Source: Formosa sp. Hel1_33_131
GTDB taxonomy: Bacteria > Bacteroidota > Bacteroidia > Flavobacteriales > Flavobacteriaceae
NCBI GenBank assembly: GCA_949499105.1
Contig: CATEFX010000027.1
Coordinates: 1 to 43,411, forward strand
Direction of reading: 5' to 3'
Length of the DNA: 43,411 nt
Part shown: positions 7,524 through 15,566 of the stretch, one piece after another
How positions within the stretch are numbered: position 1 is the stretch's first letter
How the letters are laid out: every line of letters starts with the position of its first letter
Notes under the pieces: model-generated
The model's database searches: none
What the model saw: only the letters and a program-made list of their open reading frames with translations
Told to the model about the DNA's origin: nothing
Translations under genes and position numbers: made by a program

Positions 7524-9722
7524 TTATTTATTTAGTTCTAATTCAGTAGTCGTTTTTACACTTATATCTGTTCCGAGACGTTGCAAATACGCTATAAGTG
7601 CCACCACTTCTCGGTTCCGCATTTCAATGAATTCTTCATCATTTTGTTGCGCATATTTTTTATCAGCTTCGTAGGTTTTTGCAAAATCAGGATCGTTGTA
7701 TAAGTTTTTCTCTATTTCGGTGCCTTGTTCGAGCATCCATTGTTGAGCGGCTTCTATTTCTTCCTTTGAATACGGAACCCCTAGTGAGCGCATCGCTTCC
7801 ATTTTAGCTTTCGTATAGCTTTTGTCTAATTTGTTTTTAATGAGCCATTTATAAGAAGGCATTATGGAGCCTGAAGAAGTCGTTTGCGGATCGTAAAAAT
7901 GATTCAAATGCCAGTTATCACTATATTTTCCGCCAATTCGTAAAAGATCGGGTCCTGTGCGTTTGCTCCCCCAAAGAAAGGGGTGATCATACACAAATTC
8001 GCCTGCTTTGGCATATTCACCATAGCGCTCCACTTCACTTCTAAAAGGACGCACCATTTGTGAATGGCAGCCGACACAACCCTCTCTAATATAAAGATCT
8101 CTTCCTTCTAATTCTAATGGTGAATACGGTTTGACACTTGAAATGACTGGAATATAATCATCGACAATTAGTGAGGGAATAATTTGTACAATGCCCCCAA
8201 TTAAAATAGCAATGGTTGCAAAAATAGTAAGCTTTATAGGGCGTCTTTCTAGCCAAGTATGGTAAGCTTCTTTTGACGTTCGTTTTTTAGTCACTTTTTG
8301 AAGTGGCGCTGCTTCCGCAAGCTCATCAGTTACTTTAGAGCCTGCTCGAGCAGTCATTATAATATTATAAACACCTACCAACGCTCCAAGAATAAACATT
8401 GAGCCTCCAATAGCGCGCATCCAGTACATTGGGATGATTTCATGGACTGTTTCTAAAAAATTCCCATACGTAAGGGTGCCATCTGGATTAAACTGTTTCC
8501 ACATGGATGCTTGAACAAATCCAGCGACATACATTGGTAACGCGTACATGATAATCCCTAAGGTGCCTATCCAGAAATGTGCGTTTGCAAGTCGAGTGGA
8601 CCACAGCGATGTTTTGAATAATTTTGGAACCATCCAATACACCATCCCAAAGGTTAAGAAGCCATTCCAAGCCAAAGCACCCACATGAACATGTGCAATC
8701 ACCCAATCGCTAAAATGCGCAATCGCATTGACGTTTTTAAGTGCGAGCATAGGGCCTTCAAAGGTTGCCATTCCATAGCCTGTAATGGCGACGACCATGA
8801 ATTTTAAAACAGGATCAGTACGGACTTTGTCCCAAACGCCTCGTAAGGTTAGGAGTCCATTAATCATCCCGCCCCAAGACGGGGCAATAAGCATGATAGA
8901 AAATGCAACGCCGAGGTTTTGAGCCCAGTCTGGCAAAGAAGAATAAAGGAGGTGGTGTGGTCCTGCCCATATATATATGAATATTAAGGACCAGAAGTGA
9001 ACAATTGATAGTTTATAAGAATACACGGGCCTATTTGCTGCCTTAGGGACAAAGTAGTACATCAACCCTAAAAAAGGCGTGGTTAAAAAGAAGGCGACTG
9101 CATTATGACCATACCACCATTGTACCAAAGCATCTTGAACACCGGCATACATCGAATAACTTTTTAAAGCACTTACTGGCACCTCCATACTGTTGACGAT
9201 GTGCAATACGGCGACCGTCACAAAGGTTCCTAAATAAAACCAGATGGCAACATATAAATGCCGTTGCCGTCTTTTTAAAATTGTTCCAATTAAATTAGCT
9301 CCAAAAGCGACCCAGATTAATGCAATAGCAATATCGAATGGCCATTCTAATTCGGCATATTCTTTAGAAGTTGTATAGCCCAACGGCAGTGTAATAGCAG
9401 CGCCCACAATAATGGCTTGCCACCCCCAAAAATTTAAATTACTTAACCAATTTTTCCACATTCGAGCTTTGAGCAAACGTTGGGATGAATAATAGACCCC
9501 TGCAAAAATCGCATTTCCTATAAATGCAAAAATCACTGCATTGGTATGTAATGGGCGTAAACGCCCAAAACTTAGCCAAGAAATTCCGTCTGTAAGATTG
9601 GGGAATAAAAACATGAAGGCTAATAAAAGCCCGATACTCATCCCAACAATACCCCAAATCATTGTTGCGATGATAAACTTTTGTACAATCTTATTGTCGT
9701 AATAAAACTTCTGTAAATCCAT
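7524..9722 (-). CDS. ccoN: Fused cbb3 oxidase catalytic subunits CcoN-CcoO
   Basis: A 732-aa fusion of the haem-copper catalytic subunit and the membrane-bound cytochrome c subunit of the high-affinity terminal oxidase. Residues 1-460 are CcoN: H59 in RLRPLHTNAV as a low-spin haem ligand, H206 in WWYGHNAVAF and H256/H257 in GPHHLLY as likely CuB ligands, H344/H346 in AHVHVGAL as haem ligands. A cytosolic linker (about 460-493) leads to the CcoO membrane anchor (about 498-520) and haem site CVGCHSQMVRPF at 549-560, with a Met ligand in SGSIMPSYKWL. The reading frame is continuous. It starts 2 bases after ccoS. Confidence 0.95.
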   Translation of the reverse strand: MDLQKFYYDNKIVQKFIIATMIWGIVGMSIGLLLAFMFLFPNLTDGISWLSFGRLRPLHTNAVIFAFIGNAIFAGVYYSSQRLLKARMWKNWLSNLNFWGWQAIIVGAAITLPLGYTTSKEYAELEWPFDIAIALIWVAFGANLIGTILKRRQRHLYVAIWFYLGTFVTVAVLHIVNSMEVPVSALKSYSMYAGVQDALVQWWYGHNAVAFFLTTPFLGLMYYFVPKAANRPVYSYKLSIVHFWSLIFIYIWAGPHHLLYSSLPDWAQNLGVAFSIMLIAPSWGGMINGLLTLRGVWDKVRTDPVLKFMVVAITGYGMATFEGPMLALKNVNAIAHFSDWVIAHVHVGALAWNGFLTFGMVYWMVPKLFKTSLWSTRLANAHFWIGTLGIIMYALPMYVAGFVQASMWKQFNPDGTLTYGNFLETVHEIIPMYWMRAIGGSMFILGALVGVYNIIMTARAGSKVTDELAEAAPLQKVTKKRTSKEAYHTWLERRPIKLTIFATIAILIGGIVQIIPSLIVDDYIPVISSVKPYSPLELEGRDLYIREGCVGCHSQMVRPFRSEVERYGEYAKAGEFVYDHPFLWGSKRTGPDLLRIGGKYSDNWHLNHFYDPQTTSSGSIMPSYKWLIKNKLDKSYTKAKMEAMRSLGVPYSKEEIEAAQQWMLEQGTEIEKNLYNDPDFAKTYEADKKYAQQNDEEFIEMRNREVVALIAYLQRLGTDISVKTTTELELNK

Positions 9723-9724
9723 AG

Positions 9725-9934
9725 TTAGGTCGGTTGTTTTGTGATTGAGGGTTGTTCATTTTTTTTGTGGGCACTTTGTGTTTTATTTTTGATGAGTTCG
9801 TCCTCAAAAAGCATTCGCACCGAAGGCGTATAAGTATCATCATACTGACCTCTTTTTACGGATACAATAAAGGCAACAAAAAAGAGGAGTGCAATAATCA
9901 CACTTATTGCAAGTAGCATATAAATAATACTCAT
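9725..9934 (-). CDS. ccoS: cbb3 oxidase maturation protein CcoS
   Basis: A 69-aa protein with one N-terminal membrane helix (about 2-25) followed by the CcoS signature VKRGQYDD...PSVRMLFED. CcoS is required in other bacteria for inserting cofactors into cbb3 oxidase. It is the first gene of the ccoS-NO-Q-P-cupin-ccoG-ccoH-safE run; its ATG is 50 bases from an Fnr-like box. The usual length is 50-70 residues. Confidence 0.9.
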   Translation of the reverse strand: MSIIYMLLAISVIIALLFFVAFIVSVKRGQYDDTYTPSVRMLFEDELIKNKTQSAHKKNEQPSITKQPT

Positions 9935-9984
9935 ACCTGTTTTAATTTATATTGTAAAATTACCAATGCGGATTTCTTAAATAG

Positions 9985-9998
9985 ATGACTTATGTCAA
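9985..9998 (-). promoter_or_regulatory. Fnr-like box upstream of ccoS
   Basis: ATGAC-TTAT-GTCAA, read leftward TTGAC-ATAA-GTCAT, a dyad close to the Fnr consensus TTGAT-N4-ATCAA. It lies 50 bp before the ccoS ATG. A near-identical box sits upstream of ccoI (12555-12568); both have flanking G and C (GATGAC..GTCAAC). Expected function: activation of the oxidase operon at low oxygen by the Fnr-type protein encoded at 12666. Confidence 0.65.
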
Positions 9999-10046
9999 CT
10001 TTGATTTTTTTTTCGAGACTACTTTTCTGAAATGCATATTTCATAG

Positions 10047-12485
10047 TTATTGGTTTTCATTTATGTTCAATTTTTCTCCTAAGATATAAGTGTAAACAGT
10101 CGTAAATAAGACAATGCTGATAGAACTTAAAGGCATCAAAATTGCTGCGACTATAGGGGCTAGATGTCCAGAAACAGCAAATCCAATTCCGATTAAATTA
10201 TAGCACAATGAGATCATAAAGGCATATTTGATTCCCTTTTTTCCTTTTCGTGAAAGCGTCATAAACGTAGCGATATCTTTAAATCGAGAGGCGTCTAAAA
10301 TACCATCACAGGCTGGAGAAAACACATTGATATTTTCTGAAATGACTAGACCAACGTTGCTTTGAGCGAGTGCCCCAGCATCATTCAAACCATCTCCAAC
10401 CATTAGTACCTTCCTGCCTTTTTTTTGAAGTGCTTTTATGTAGTTGAGCTTGTCGATTGGTTTTTGATTAAAAACAAGATCGGTGTGTTTGGGAAGTAAG
10501 GCTTTTAAATGATTTTTTTCACCTTCATTATCGCCAGAAAGTACGGTGAGTTTACAGTTTTTTTCGAGCGATTTAAATACGTTTTGCATCCCTTCTCGGT
10601 ACTCGTTATAAAAAATATAGCAGCCTTTATAACAATCGTTGGTGCTAATGTGAACGCTGGTTTTGTTTTGGGCAAATTCAGCTCTATCGGCGTGTGGACT
10701 CGCCACAAAAGCATACGAACCAACTTTGATTGAATTGCGATTTAAAACGCCAACGAGTCCCTGTCCAACTTCTTCTTTAAAATCGTCGAGTGTGTAAATA
10801 TTATGCTCTCGAAGTAAATTATATAATGAGCGACTCAAAGGATGGTTTGAGGCGCGTAAGGTAGAGGTCAATAAGGATTGTTCTTCATCAGTAAGTTCAA
10901 CGCCCTCATAAGTGATTACGTTTTTATAGCTGGTGGTGAGGGTGCCTGTTTTGTCAAACACTACAGTATCTATCGTAGCCAATTGCTCAATGACGCCACT
11001 ATTTTTGACGTAGCATTTATGGGTCCCAAAAATTCGTAATAGATTGCCAAGTGTAAACGGGGCTGCGAGTGCAATGGCACAGGGGCAAGCGACGATAAGG
11101 ACTGCTGTAAACACATTAAGCGCCAAAGACGGGTTGTAAAACAACCAAAACAGTGTTGCTAAAAGTGCAATACTTAGAATGCTAATGGTAAAGCGCTTGC
11201 TAATTTGATCGGTTATGGTTTGAAACGTACTTTGTGTATGTTTGCTAAAAATTTCATTTGACCATAGCTGGGTCAAATAACTTTGTTTTACCGATTTTAG
11301 GACTTCCATTTCCAAAACACCACTTTGCTGTTTTCCTCCAGCAAATAAGCGATCACCAGGGTGTTTAGAAATAAGTTCAGCTTCGCCAGTAACAAAACTG
11401 TAGTCGATCAAAGCAGTGCCTTTAACTAACAGTCCATCCACAGGGATCAATTCGTTATTTCTAATAATAATTCTATTTCCAGCGACTAAATCATACACTG
11501 GGGTTTGTTCTTCATCTAGATCTTTTTTTGGATAATTCTCAGCGTTCATTGTGTTAGAACTCGCTTTTATTAATTGGGTCACTGCAATCGGAAAATACGA
11601 TTTGTAGTCCCTTTCGAAAGAGAGAAATGCATATGTTTTTTGCTGAAAAAATTTCCCCAATAATAAAAAAAAGACCAGCCCAGCCATACTGTCTAAAAAC
11701 CCAGAACCCAAGTTCAAAACAATTTCAACCGCAGAACGCATAAAAAGCACCAAAATTCCAATCGCAATTGGGACATCAATATTTAGCATTTTAGAGCGAA
11801 TACTCTTATAGGCTGAAACCAAATACTCACTACCAGAGTAGAATGCGACAGGGACTGAAAACACCAAAATGAGCCATCTAAACACAGGTTTATAACGGTC
11901 AAGCCAAAACTCAGAAACTTCAAAATATTCTGGAAATGATAAAAACATAATATTTCCAAAGGCAAAACCTGCGACCCCTAATTTATAAATTAATCGTCGA
12001 TTTACAGTTGGTGTTTTAGGGACGGAGTCGTTTAGTGAGATGTAGGGTTCATAGCCTATTTTAGCGATTAAAAGAACGAGCTTGTGTAGTGTGAGTGTTT
12101 TTGATGAAAAAGTAATTCGAACGGTTTTCTTTGGGAAATTGACTTGTGAAGTTTTGATGTCCGGATTTAATTTATTTAAATTTTCGAGCACCCAAATACA
12201 TGAACTGCAATGGATAGTAGGAATGACAAATGAAACGACTTTAGTTGAAAGCTCATCAAATTCTAAAAGTTTTTGAGCAATCGTTTCATTTTTTAAAAAA
12301 TCAAATTTTGCATTAAATTTGGATGGAATACTACCAGGCGATGTTTCCAATTCGTAATAATACGAGAGGTTGTTTTCGTTTAAGATCTCAAAAACGGTCT
12401 TGCATCCTTGACAGCAAAAATAGTTTTCTTGATGCTTGATCCTTGTGGTCACACATTCATCTCCACAATGGAAACATAGAGTCAT
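10047..12485 (-). CDS. ccoI: Copper-transporting P1B ATPase CcoI/FixI
   Basis: An 812-aa heavy-metal P-type ATPase that moves copper across the inner membrane for cbb3 assembly. An N-terminal Cys-rich cap (CFHCGDEC, CCQGC; residues 4-28) precedes a metal-binding ferredoxin fold with C93-S-S-C96. Eight membrane segments include the transport motif C467-P-C469. TGE lies at 367-369, the phosphorylation site DKTGT at 511-515, and GDGLND at 697-702. Length and order are as expected for FixI. It heads the leftward oxidase set, divergent from the Crp/Fnr gene, and has its own Fnr-like box. The gap to ccoS is about 110 bp and contains a second box, so ccoI may form a separate transcript. Confidence 0.95.
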   Translation of the reverse strand: MTLCFHCGDECVTTRIKHQENYFCCQGCKTVFEILNENNLSYYYELETSPGSIPSKFNAKFDFLKNETIAQKLLEFDELSTKVVSFVIPTIHCSSCIWVLENLNKLNPDIKTSQVNFPKKTVRITFSSKTLTLHKLVLLIAKIGYEPYISLNDSVPKTPTVNRRLIYKLGVAGFAFGNIMFLSFPEYFEVSEFWLDRYKPVFRWLILVFSVPVAFYSGSEYLVSAYKSIRSKMLNIDVPIAIGILVLFMRSAVEIVLNLGSGFLDSMAGLVFFLLLGKFFQQKTYAFLSFERDYKSYFPIAVTQLIKASSNTMNAENYPKKDLDEEQTPVYDLVAGNRIIIRNNELIPVDGLLVKGTALIDYSFVTGEAELISKHPGDRLFAGGKQQSGVLEMEVLKSVKQSYLTQLWSNEIFSKHTQSTFQTITDQISKRFTISILSIALLATLFWLFYNPSLALNVFTAVLIVACPCAIALAAPFTLGNLLRIFGTHKCYVKNSGVIEQLATIDTVVFDKTGTLTTSYKNVITYEGVELTDEEQSLLTSTLRASNHPLSRSLYNLLREHNIYTLDDFKEEVGQGLVGVLNRNSIKVGSYAFVASPHADRAEFAQNKTSVHISTNDCYKGCYIFYNEYREGMQNVFKSLEKNCKLTVLSGDNEGEKNHLKALLPKHTDLVFNQKPIDKLNYIKALQKKGRKVLMVGDGLNDAGALAQSNVGLVISENINVFSPACDGILDASRFKDIATFMTLSRKGKKGIKYAFMISLCYNLIGIGFAVSGHLAPIVAAILMPLSSISIVLFTTVYTYILGEKLNINENQ

Positions 12486-12517
12486 AGTTTGTTAGAATTT
12501 GGGGGTTATTCTAATAC

Positions 12518-12525
12518 AATAATAC
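12518..12525 (-). promoter_or_regulatory. Candidate ccoI -7 element
   Basis: Read leftward TATTATTG, seven of eight bases of TAnnTTTG allowing the degenerate positions. The Fnr-like box at 12555-12568 would be centred about 40 bp upstream of the resulting start, the classical position for activation. Confidence 0.4.
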
Positions 12526-12554
12526 AAATTTCTAGCTACATATATGTTAAAACG

Positions 12555-12568
12555 ATGACTATTGTCAA
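12555..12568. promoter_or_regulatory. Fnr-like box between ccoI and the Crp/Fnr gene
   Basis: ATGAC-TATT-GTCAA, a dyad matching the box upstream of ccoS except in the 4-base spacer. It is 70 bp from the ccoI ATG and 98 bp from the regulator ATG, so it could serve both directions, activating ccoI and autoregulating the regulator. Confidence 0.65.
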
Positions 12569-12632
12569 CACTCTAAATTTGAATAGTTCCTAAATAATTT
12601 ACTTTATATTTAAAAAAAGAACTCCTATTTTT

Positions 12633-12661
12633 TTGAAAGTATATTTATATTGCTACTTTTA
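12633..12661 (+). promoter_or_regulatory. Candidate promoter of the Crp/Fnr gene
   Basis: TTG (12633-12635), 18-base spacer, TACTTTTA (12654-12661), close to the Bacteroidetes TTG-N19-TAnnTTTG pattern. It ends four bases before the ATG, so the message would be leaderless or nearly so. An alternative -7 TATATTTA lies at 12640-12647. Confidence 0.4.
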
Positions 12662-12665
12662 GTAG

Positions 12666-13367
12666 ATGGAAAACTATAAAGAGGATAGGTGCGAAAATTG
12701 CTTGGTAAGGCAATTAAATGCCCTAAAGTCTCTTAATAAGGACCAATTAAAGCGCATTTCTGATAGTAAGATTTCTAAATCTATAAAAAAAGGAGATTCA
12801 ATATTTGAAGAAGGGGAAAAATTAAATGGCGTTTTTTGTATTAGGAACGGTGCATCGAAGCTTTCAAAAATGAGTGACAACGGGAAAGATACAATCTTAA
12901 AAATAGCAACTCGGGGTGAAGTACTTGGGCAACGCTCTGTTATTACCGAAGAAAAAACAAACCTAAGCGCCATCGCTATAAATGATATGCAACTGTGCTT
13001 TATTCCTAAAGTTCATCTCATGGATAGTATTAATACGAATCCTCGTTTTGCAAAGGCGATTTTGATTCAAATGGCTAAAGATCTTAAATACGCCGATGAT
13101 GTGATTGTTAATATTGCTCAAAAAACCGTTAAGCAGCGTGTTGCTGAGGTTGTTTTATACCTTGATGAAAATTTTGGGGTCGATGATCAAGGTTATATTG
13201 CAATGACGCTCACAAGAGAAGATATTGCAAACATTGTAGGCACTGCAAAAGAAACCTGCATCCGAACCCTTACGAGTTTAAAAAAAGGAGGGTTGATTTC
13301 CACTGTAGGGAAGCGTATAAAAATTGAAGATCACAAAGCCCTAATTCGATTGTCAGAAAACATGTAA
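12666..13367 (+). CDS. Crp/Fnr-family transcriptional regulator
   Basis: A 233-aa regulator with an N-terminal cyclic-nucleotide-binding-type barrel (about 25-120), a dimerisation helix (about 122-150) and a winged helix-turn-helix whose recognition segment is TREDIANIVGTAKETCIRTL (about 183-202). E196 and R200 correspond to the Glu and Arg that read TGA-type half sites in this family. Cysteines are at 9, 12, 58, 111 and 198; C9-x2-C12 and C111 recall the iron-sulfur ligands of E. coli FNR, but the spacing differs. It is divergent from ccoI and next to Fnr-like boxes, so control of the cbb3 genes in response to oxygen or redox is likely. Confidence 0.85.
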   Translation: MENYKEDRCENCLVRQLNALKSLNKDQLKRISDSKISKSIKKGDSIFEEGEKLNGVFCIRNGASKLSKMSDNGKDTILKIATRGEVLGQRSVITEEKTNLSAIAINDMQLCFIPKVHLMDSINTNPRFAKAILIQMAKDLKYADDVIVNIAQKTVKQRVAEVVLYLDENFGVDDQGYIAMTLTREDIANIVGTAKETCIRTLTSLKKGGLISTVGKRIKIEDHKALIRLSENM

Positions 13368-13427
13368 TTTTTGGACCCTATTTTTTTGAGGGTCATTTAT
13401 CGTATATTTACGATACAGTTTCATTAA

Positions 13428-14828
13428 ATGAAAATAAATAAGCTATTAATTTTTTATATTGTGTTAAACGTTTTTTCGTCTAGCTTGATACATTCACAGG
13501 GACATCTGGAAAATTACCCAAATATTGTTGTCATCGTTGTCGATGATTTAGGGTTTTACGATTTGAGTTTTACGGGCTCACAATTATACAATACTCCCAA
13601 TGTTGATCGCCTAGCGAGCGCCTCAGTATCCTTTACAAACGCCTATTCAAATTATCCGCGTTGTGTGCCCTCTCGTTATGCGTTGATGACCAGTAGGTAT
13701 CCTGTAAATGAAAATAAAGGAAGTCTTCACGAAATTCCGAGTTCGCAAAATTTCATCTATCAATTTAACACCCTTGGTTATGCGACTTCCTATGTGGGGA
13801 AGTGGCACTTGGGTACCGATCAAAACAGTCCAAAGGGATTTGGTTTTAAGCATTCGTTTGCGGCCGGAGAAGCCGGTGGATTGGCAAGTCATTTCTATCC
13901 TTTTAATACTAAAAAAAACGGAAAACCCGCACCGCACTCCGTTGAAGACTTTGAAGGACTTTCTGATAAAGGCAATTATTCATCTGATTTACTGACCGAT
14001 GCTTCGATTGATTTTATCCAAAAAAACGAAAACCGTCCTTTTTTAGCCGTACTCGCATATTATGCCGTACATACCCCAATCGAAGCAAAGCAGGAAGATA
14101 TTCAACGCAATAAATCTCAACTCGACACAATCGATTTTGGGGAAACTCCTAACTATATTAAAGAAGGGCATGGTCGCCGAAAAATGCGTCAAGACGATCC
14201 GGCATACGCAGGACTGGTCGAAAATGTAGATCATAATGTAGGGCGAGTTTTAGCGACCTTAAACGCTTTAAATATTGCAAATAATACCATAATCATTCTA
14301 ACATCCGATCATGGTGGATTGTCAAATGGTGGGTCTAAATGGAAACGGCATTTAGCCACTTCAAACCTGCCGTTGAAAGCTGGGAAGGGTTGGTTGTACG
14401 AAGGCGGTATTCGTGTGCCACTTTTTGTGAGTTGGCCTCAAAAAATTCATCCAAAAATTGAAACAGAATCTATTGTGCTTGGAATGGATGTTTTTCCAAC
14501 ACTTTTGGATCTGGTGGCTCAAAAATTAATCGCTAACATGGATGGAATCAGCTTTAAGAAAGTCTTATTAAATCAAGAAAAATGGCACCAACGTACCGTG
14601 TTTTGGCATTCAAGCAAAGCGAGGCCATATTCTACTGGAGATGATAAGTCTTCTGCAATTCGAATGGGAGATTATAAATTGATCGATTTTTATGAAACTG
14701 ATAAAACCGAATTATATAACCTTAAAAAGGATGTAGGAGAACTCAATGATTTATCTAAATCTAATCTCGAATTAACTTCAAAATTAAAACACAAACTAGA
14801 CCAATGGAAACAAAATCACCAGCTTTAA
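13428..14828 (+). CDS. Secreted sulfatase, arylsulfatase type
   Basis: A 466-aa hydrolase that removes sulfate esters, probably from marine polysaccharides or host glycans. It has an N-terminal signal peptide (about 1-23, ending SLIHSQ). Metal-site Asp pair IVVDDLG at 39-40; the sulfatase signature C79-V-P-S-R83 carries the Cys to be converted to formylglycine; GKWHLG near 124-129; TSDHGG near 293-298 adds metal ligands. The Gly usually following the signature (LTG) is Ser here (LMTS). No SusC/SusD or glycoside hydrolase genes accompany it, so it is an orphan. A -7-like TATATTTA is at 13403-13410. The 3' end overlaps apt by 25 bases. Confidence 0.92.
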   Translation: MKINKLLIFYIVLNVFSSSLIHSQGHLENYPNIVVIVVDDLGFYDLSFTGSQLYNTPNVDRLASASVSFTNAYSNYPRCVPSRYALMTSRYPVNENKGSLHEIPSSQNFIYQFNTLGYATSYVGKWHLGTDQNSPKGFGFKHSFAAGEAGGLASHFYPFNTKKNGKPAPHSVEDFEGLSDKGNYSSDLLTDASIDFIQKNENRPFLAVLAYYAVHTPIEAKQEDIQRNKSQLDTIDFGETPNYIKEGHGRRKMRQDDPAYAGLVENVDHNVGRVLATLNALNIANNTIIILTSDHGGLSNGGSKWKRHLATSNLPLKAGKGWLYEGGIRVPLFVSWPQKIHPKIETESIVLGMDVFPTLLDLVAQKLIANMDGISFKKVLLNQEKWHQRTVFWHSSKARPYSTGDDKSSAIRMGDYKLIDFYETDKTELYNLKKDVGELNDLSKSNLELTSKLKHKLDQWKQNHQL

Positions 14829-15331
14829 AATCATATATCAACGACGTTCCAGATTTTCCAAAAAAAGGAATTATATTTAAAGATATGACTTCATTACTCG
14901 AAAGCCCAGAAGGAGTGGAGCTGTGTCTTGAAGCACTATTGTCGCCCCTTAAAAACAAGCAAATAGATAAAGTTGTAGCCATAGAAGCACGTGGATTTTT
15001 CTTTGGGATGCTGTTGGCAAGGGCCTTAAAAGTGCCATTTATACCGGTTCGGAAACCCGGGAAATTACCTCGTAAAGTACTGAGACAATCTTATGATTTG
15101 GAGTACGGGTCAGATGTTTTAGAAATCCATGAGGACGCTATAAAATCAGGCGATAAAATAGTCATTCATGATGATGTTTTAGCAACAGGCGGAACCGCTC
15201 AAGCCGTTTGTGAAATGGTGAAGTCGTTAGGGGGTCAAATCGTACAATGTAATTTTATTATGCAACTCGACTTTCTTGAAGGGGCTAAAAAACTAGCGCC
15301 ACACACGATCTTTTCTGCTGTAAACTATTAA
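14804..15331 (+). CDS. apt: Adenine phosphoribosyltransferase
   Basis: Converts adenine and PRPP to AMP in purine salvage. At 175 aa it has the family length. Motifs: FPKKGIIFKDMTSLLE near the start, AIEARGFFFG (about 60-69), PVRKPGKLP, and the PRPP loop VIHDDVLATGGTAQA (about 121-135). The first in-frame ATG lies inside the end of the sulfatase frame (25-base overlap); the next ATG would remove the conserved N-terminus, so the overlap is real and hints at coupled expression. Confidence 0.95.
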   Translation: METKSPALKSYINDVPDFPKKGIIFKDMTSLLESPEGVELCLEALLSPLKNKQIDKVVAIEARGFFFGMLLARALKVPFIPVRKPGKLPRKVLRQSYDLEYGSDVLEIHEDAIKSGDKIVIHDDVLATGGTAQAVCEMVKSLGGQIVQCNFIMQLDFLEGAKKLAPHTIFSAVNY

Positions 15332-15487
15332 TTAGTCCAACGCTTTTTTAGTGATATAAAGCCGCCACCCAAACAACACCATTTGTGATTTAGATGCTTT
15401 ACTAAGATCGACTTGTTTTTTTGTCAAACTAGGAAGTATTAATTTATTGATCCTTGCGATGAGTTTAAAAACTATTTTTGAATTCAT
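15332..15487 (-). CDS. Conserved small basic protein, 51 aa
   Basis: A 51-codon leftward gene (MNSKIVFKLIARINKLILPS..., ending LFGWRLYITKKALD). I recognise the pattern INKLILPSLTKKQVDL..ASK.QM.LFGWR.Y.T..ALD from small conserved Flavobacterial proteins near apt, sometimes mislabelled as SsrA-binding. It is basic and amphipathic, possibly membrane-associated. Its stop abuts the apt stop with no gap, in convergent orientation. Function unknown. Confidence 0.7.
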   Translation of the reverse strand: MNSKIVFKLIARINKLILPSLTKKQVDLSKASKSQMVLFGWRLYITKKALD

Positions 15488-15566
15488 AGTCCAAAAATAG
15501 AGATTCTTATCCTAATTTTACTCAAATTTCATATCTTAGATTTATCTTCGTCAAAAAATTAACATT

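Noticed and set aside
10026..10046. Palindrome TGAAAT-GCAT-ATTTCA as ccoI terminator
   Set aside because: Short AT-rich stem with no T-run leftward; not convincing.
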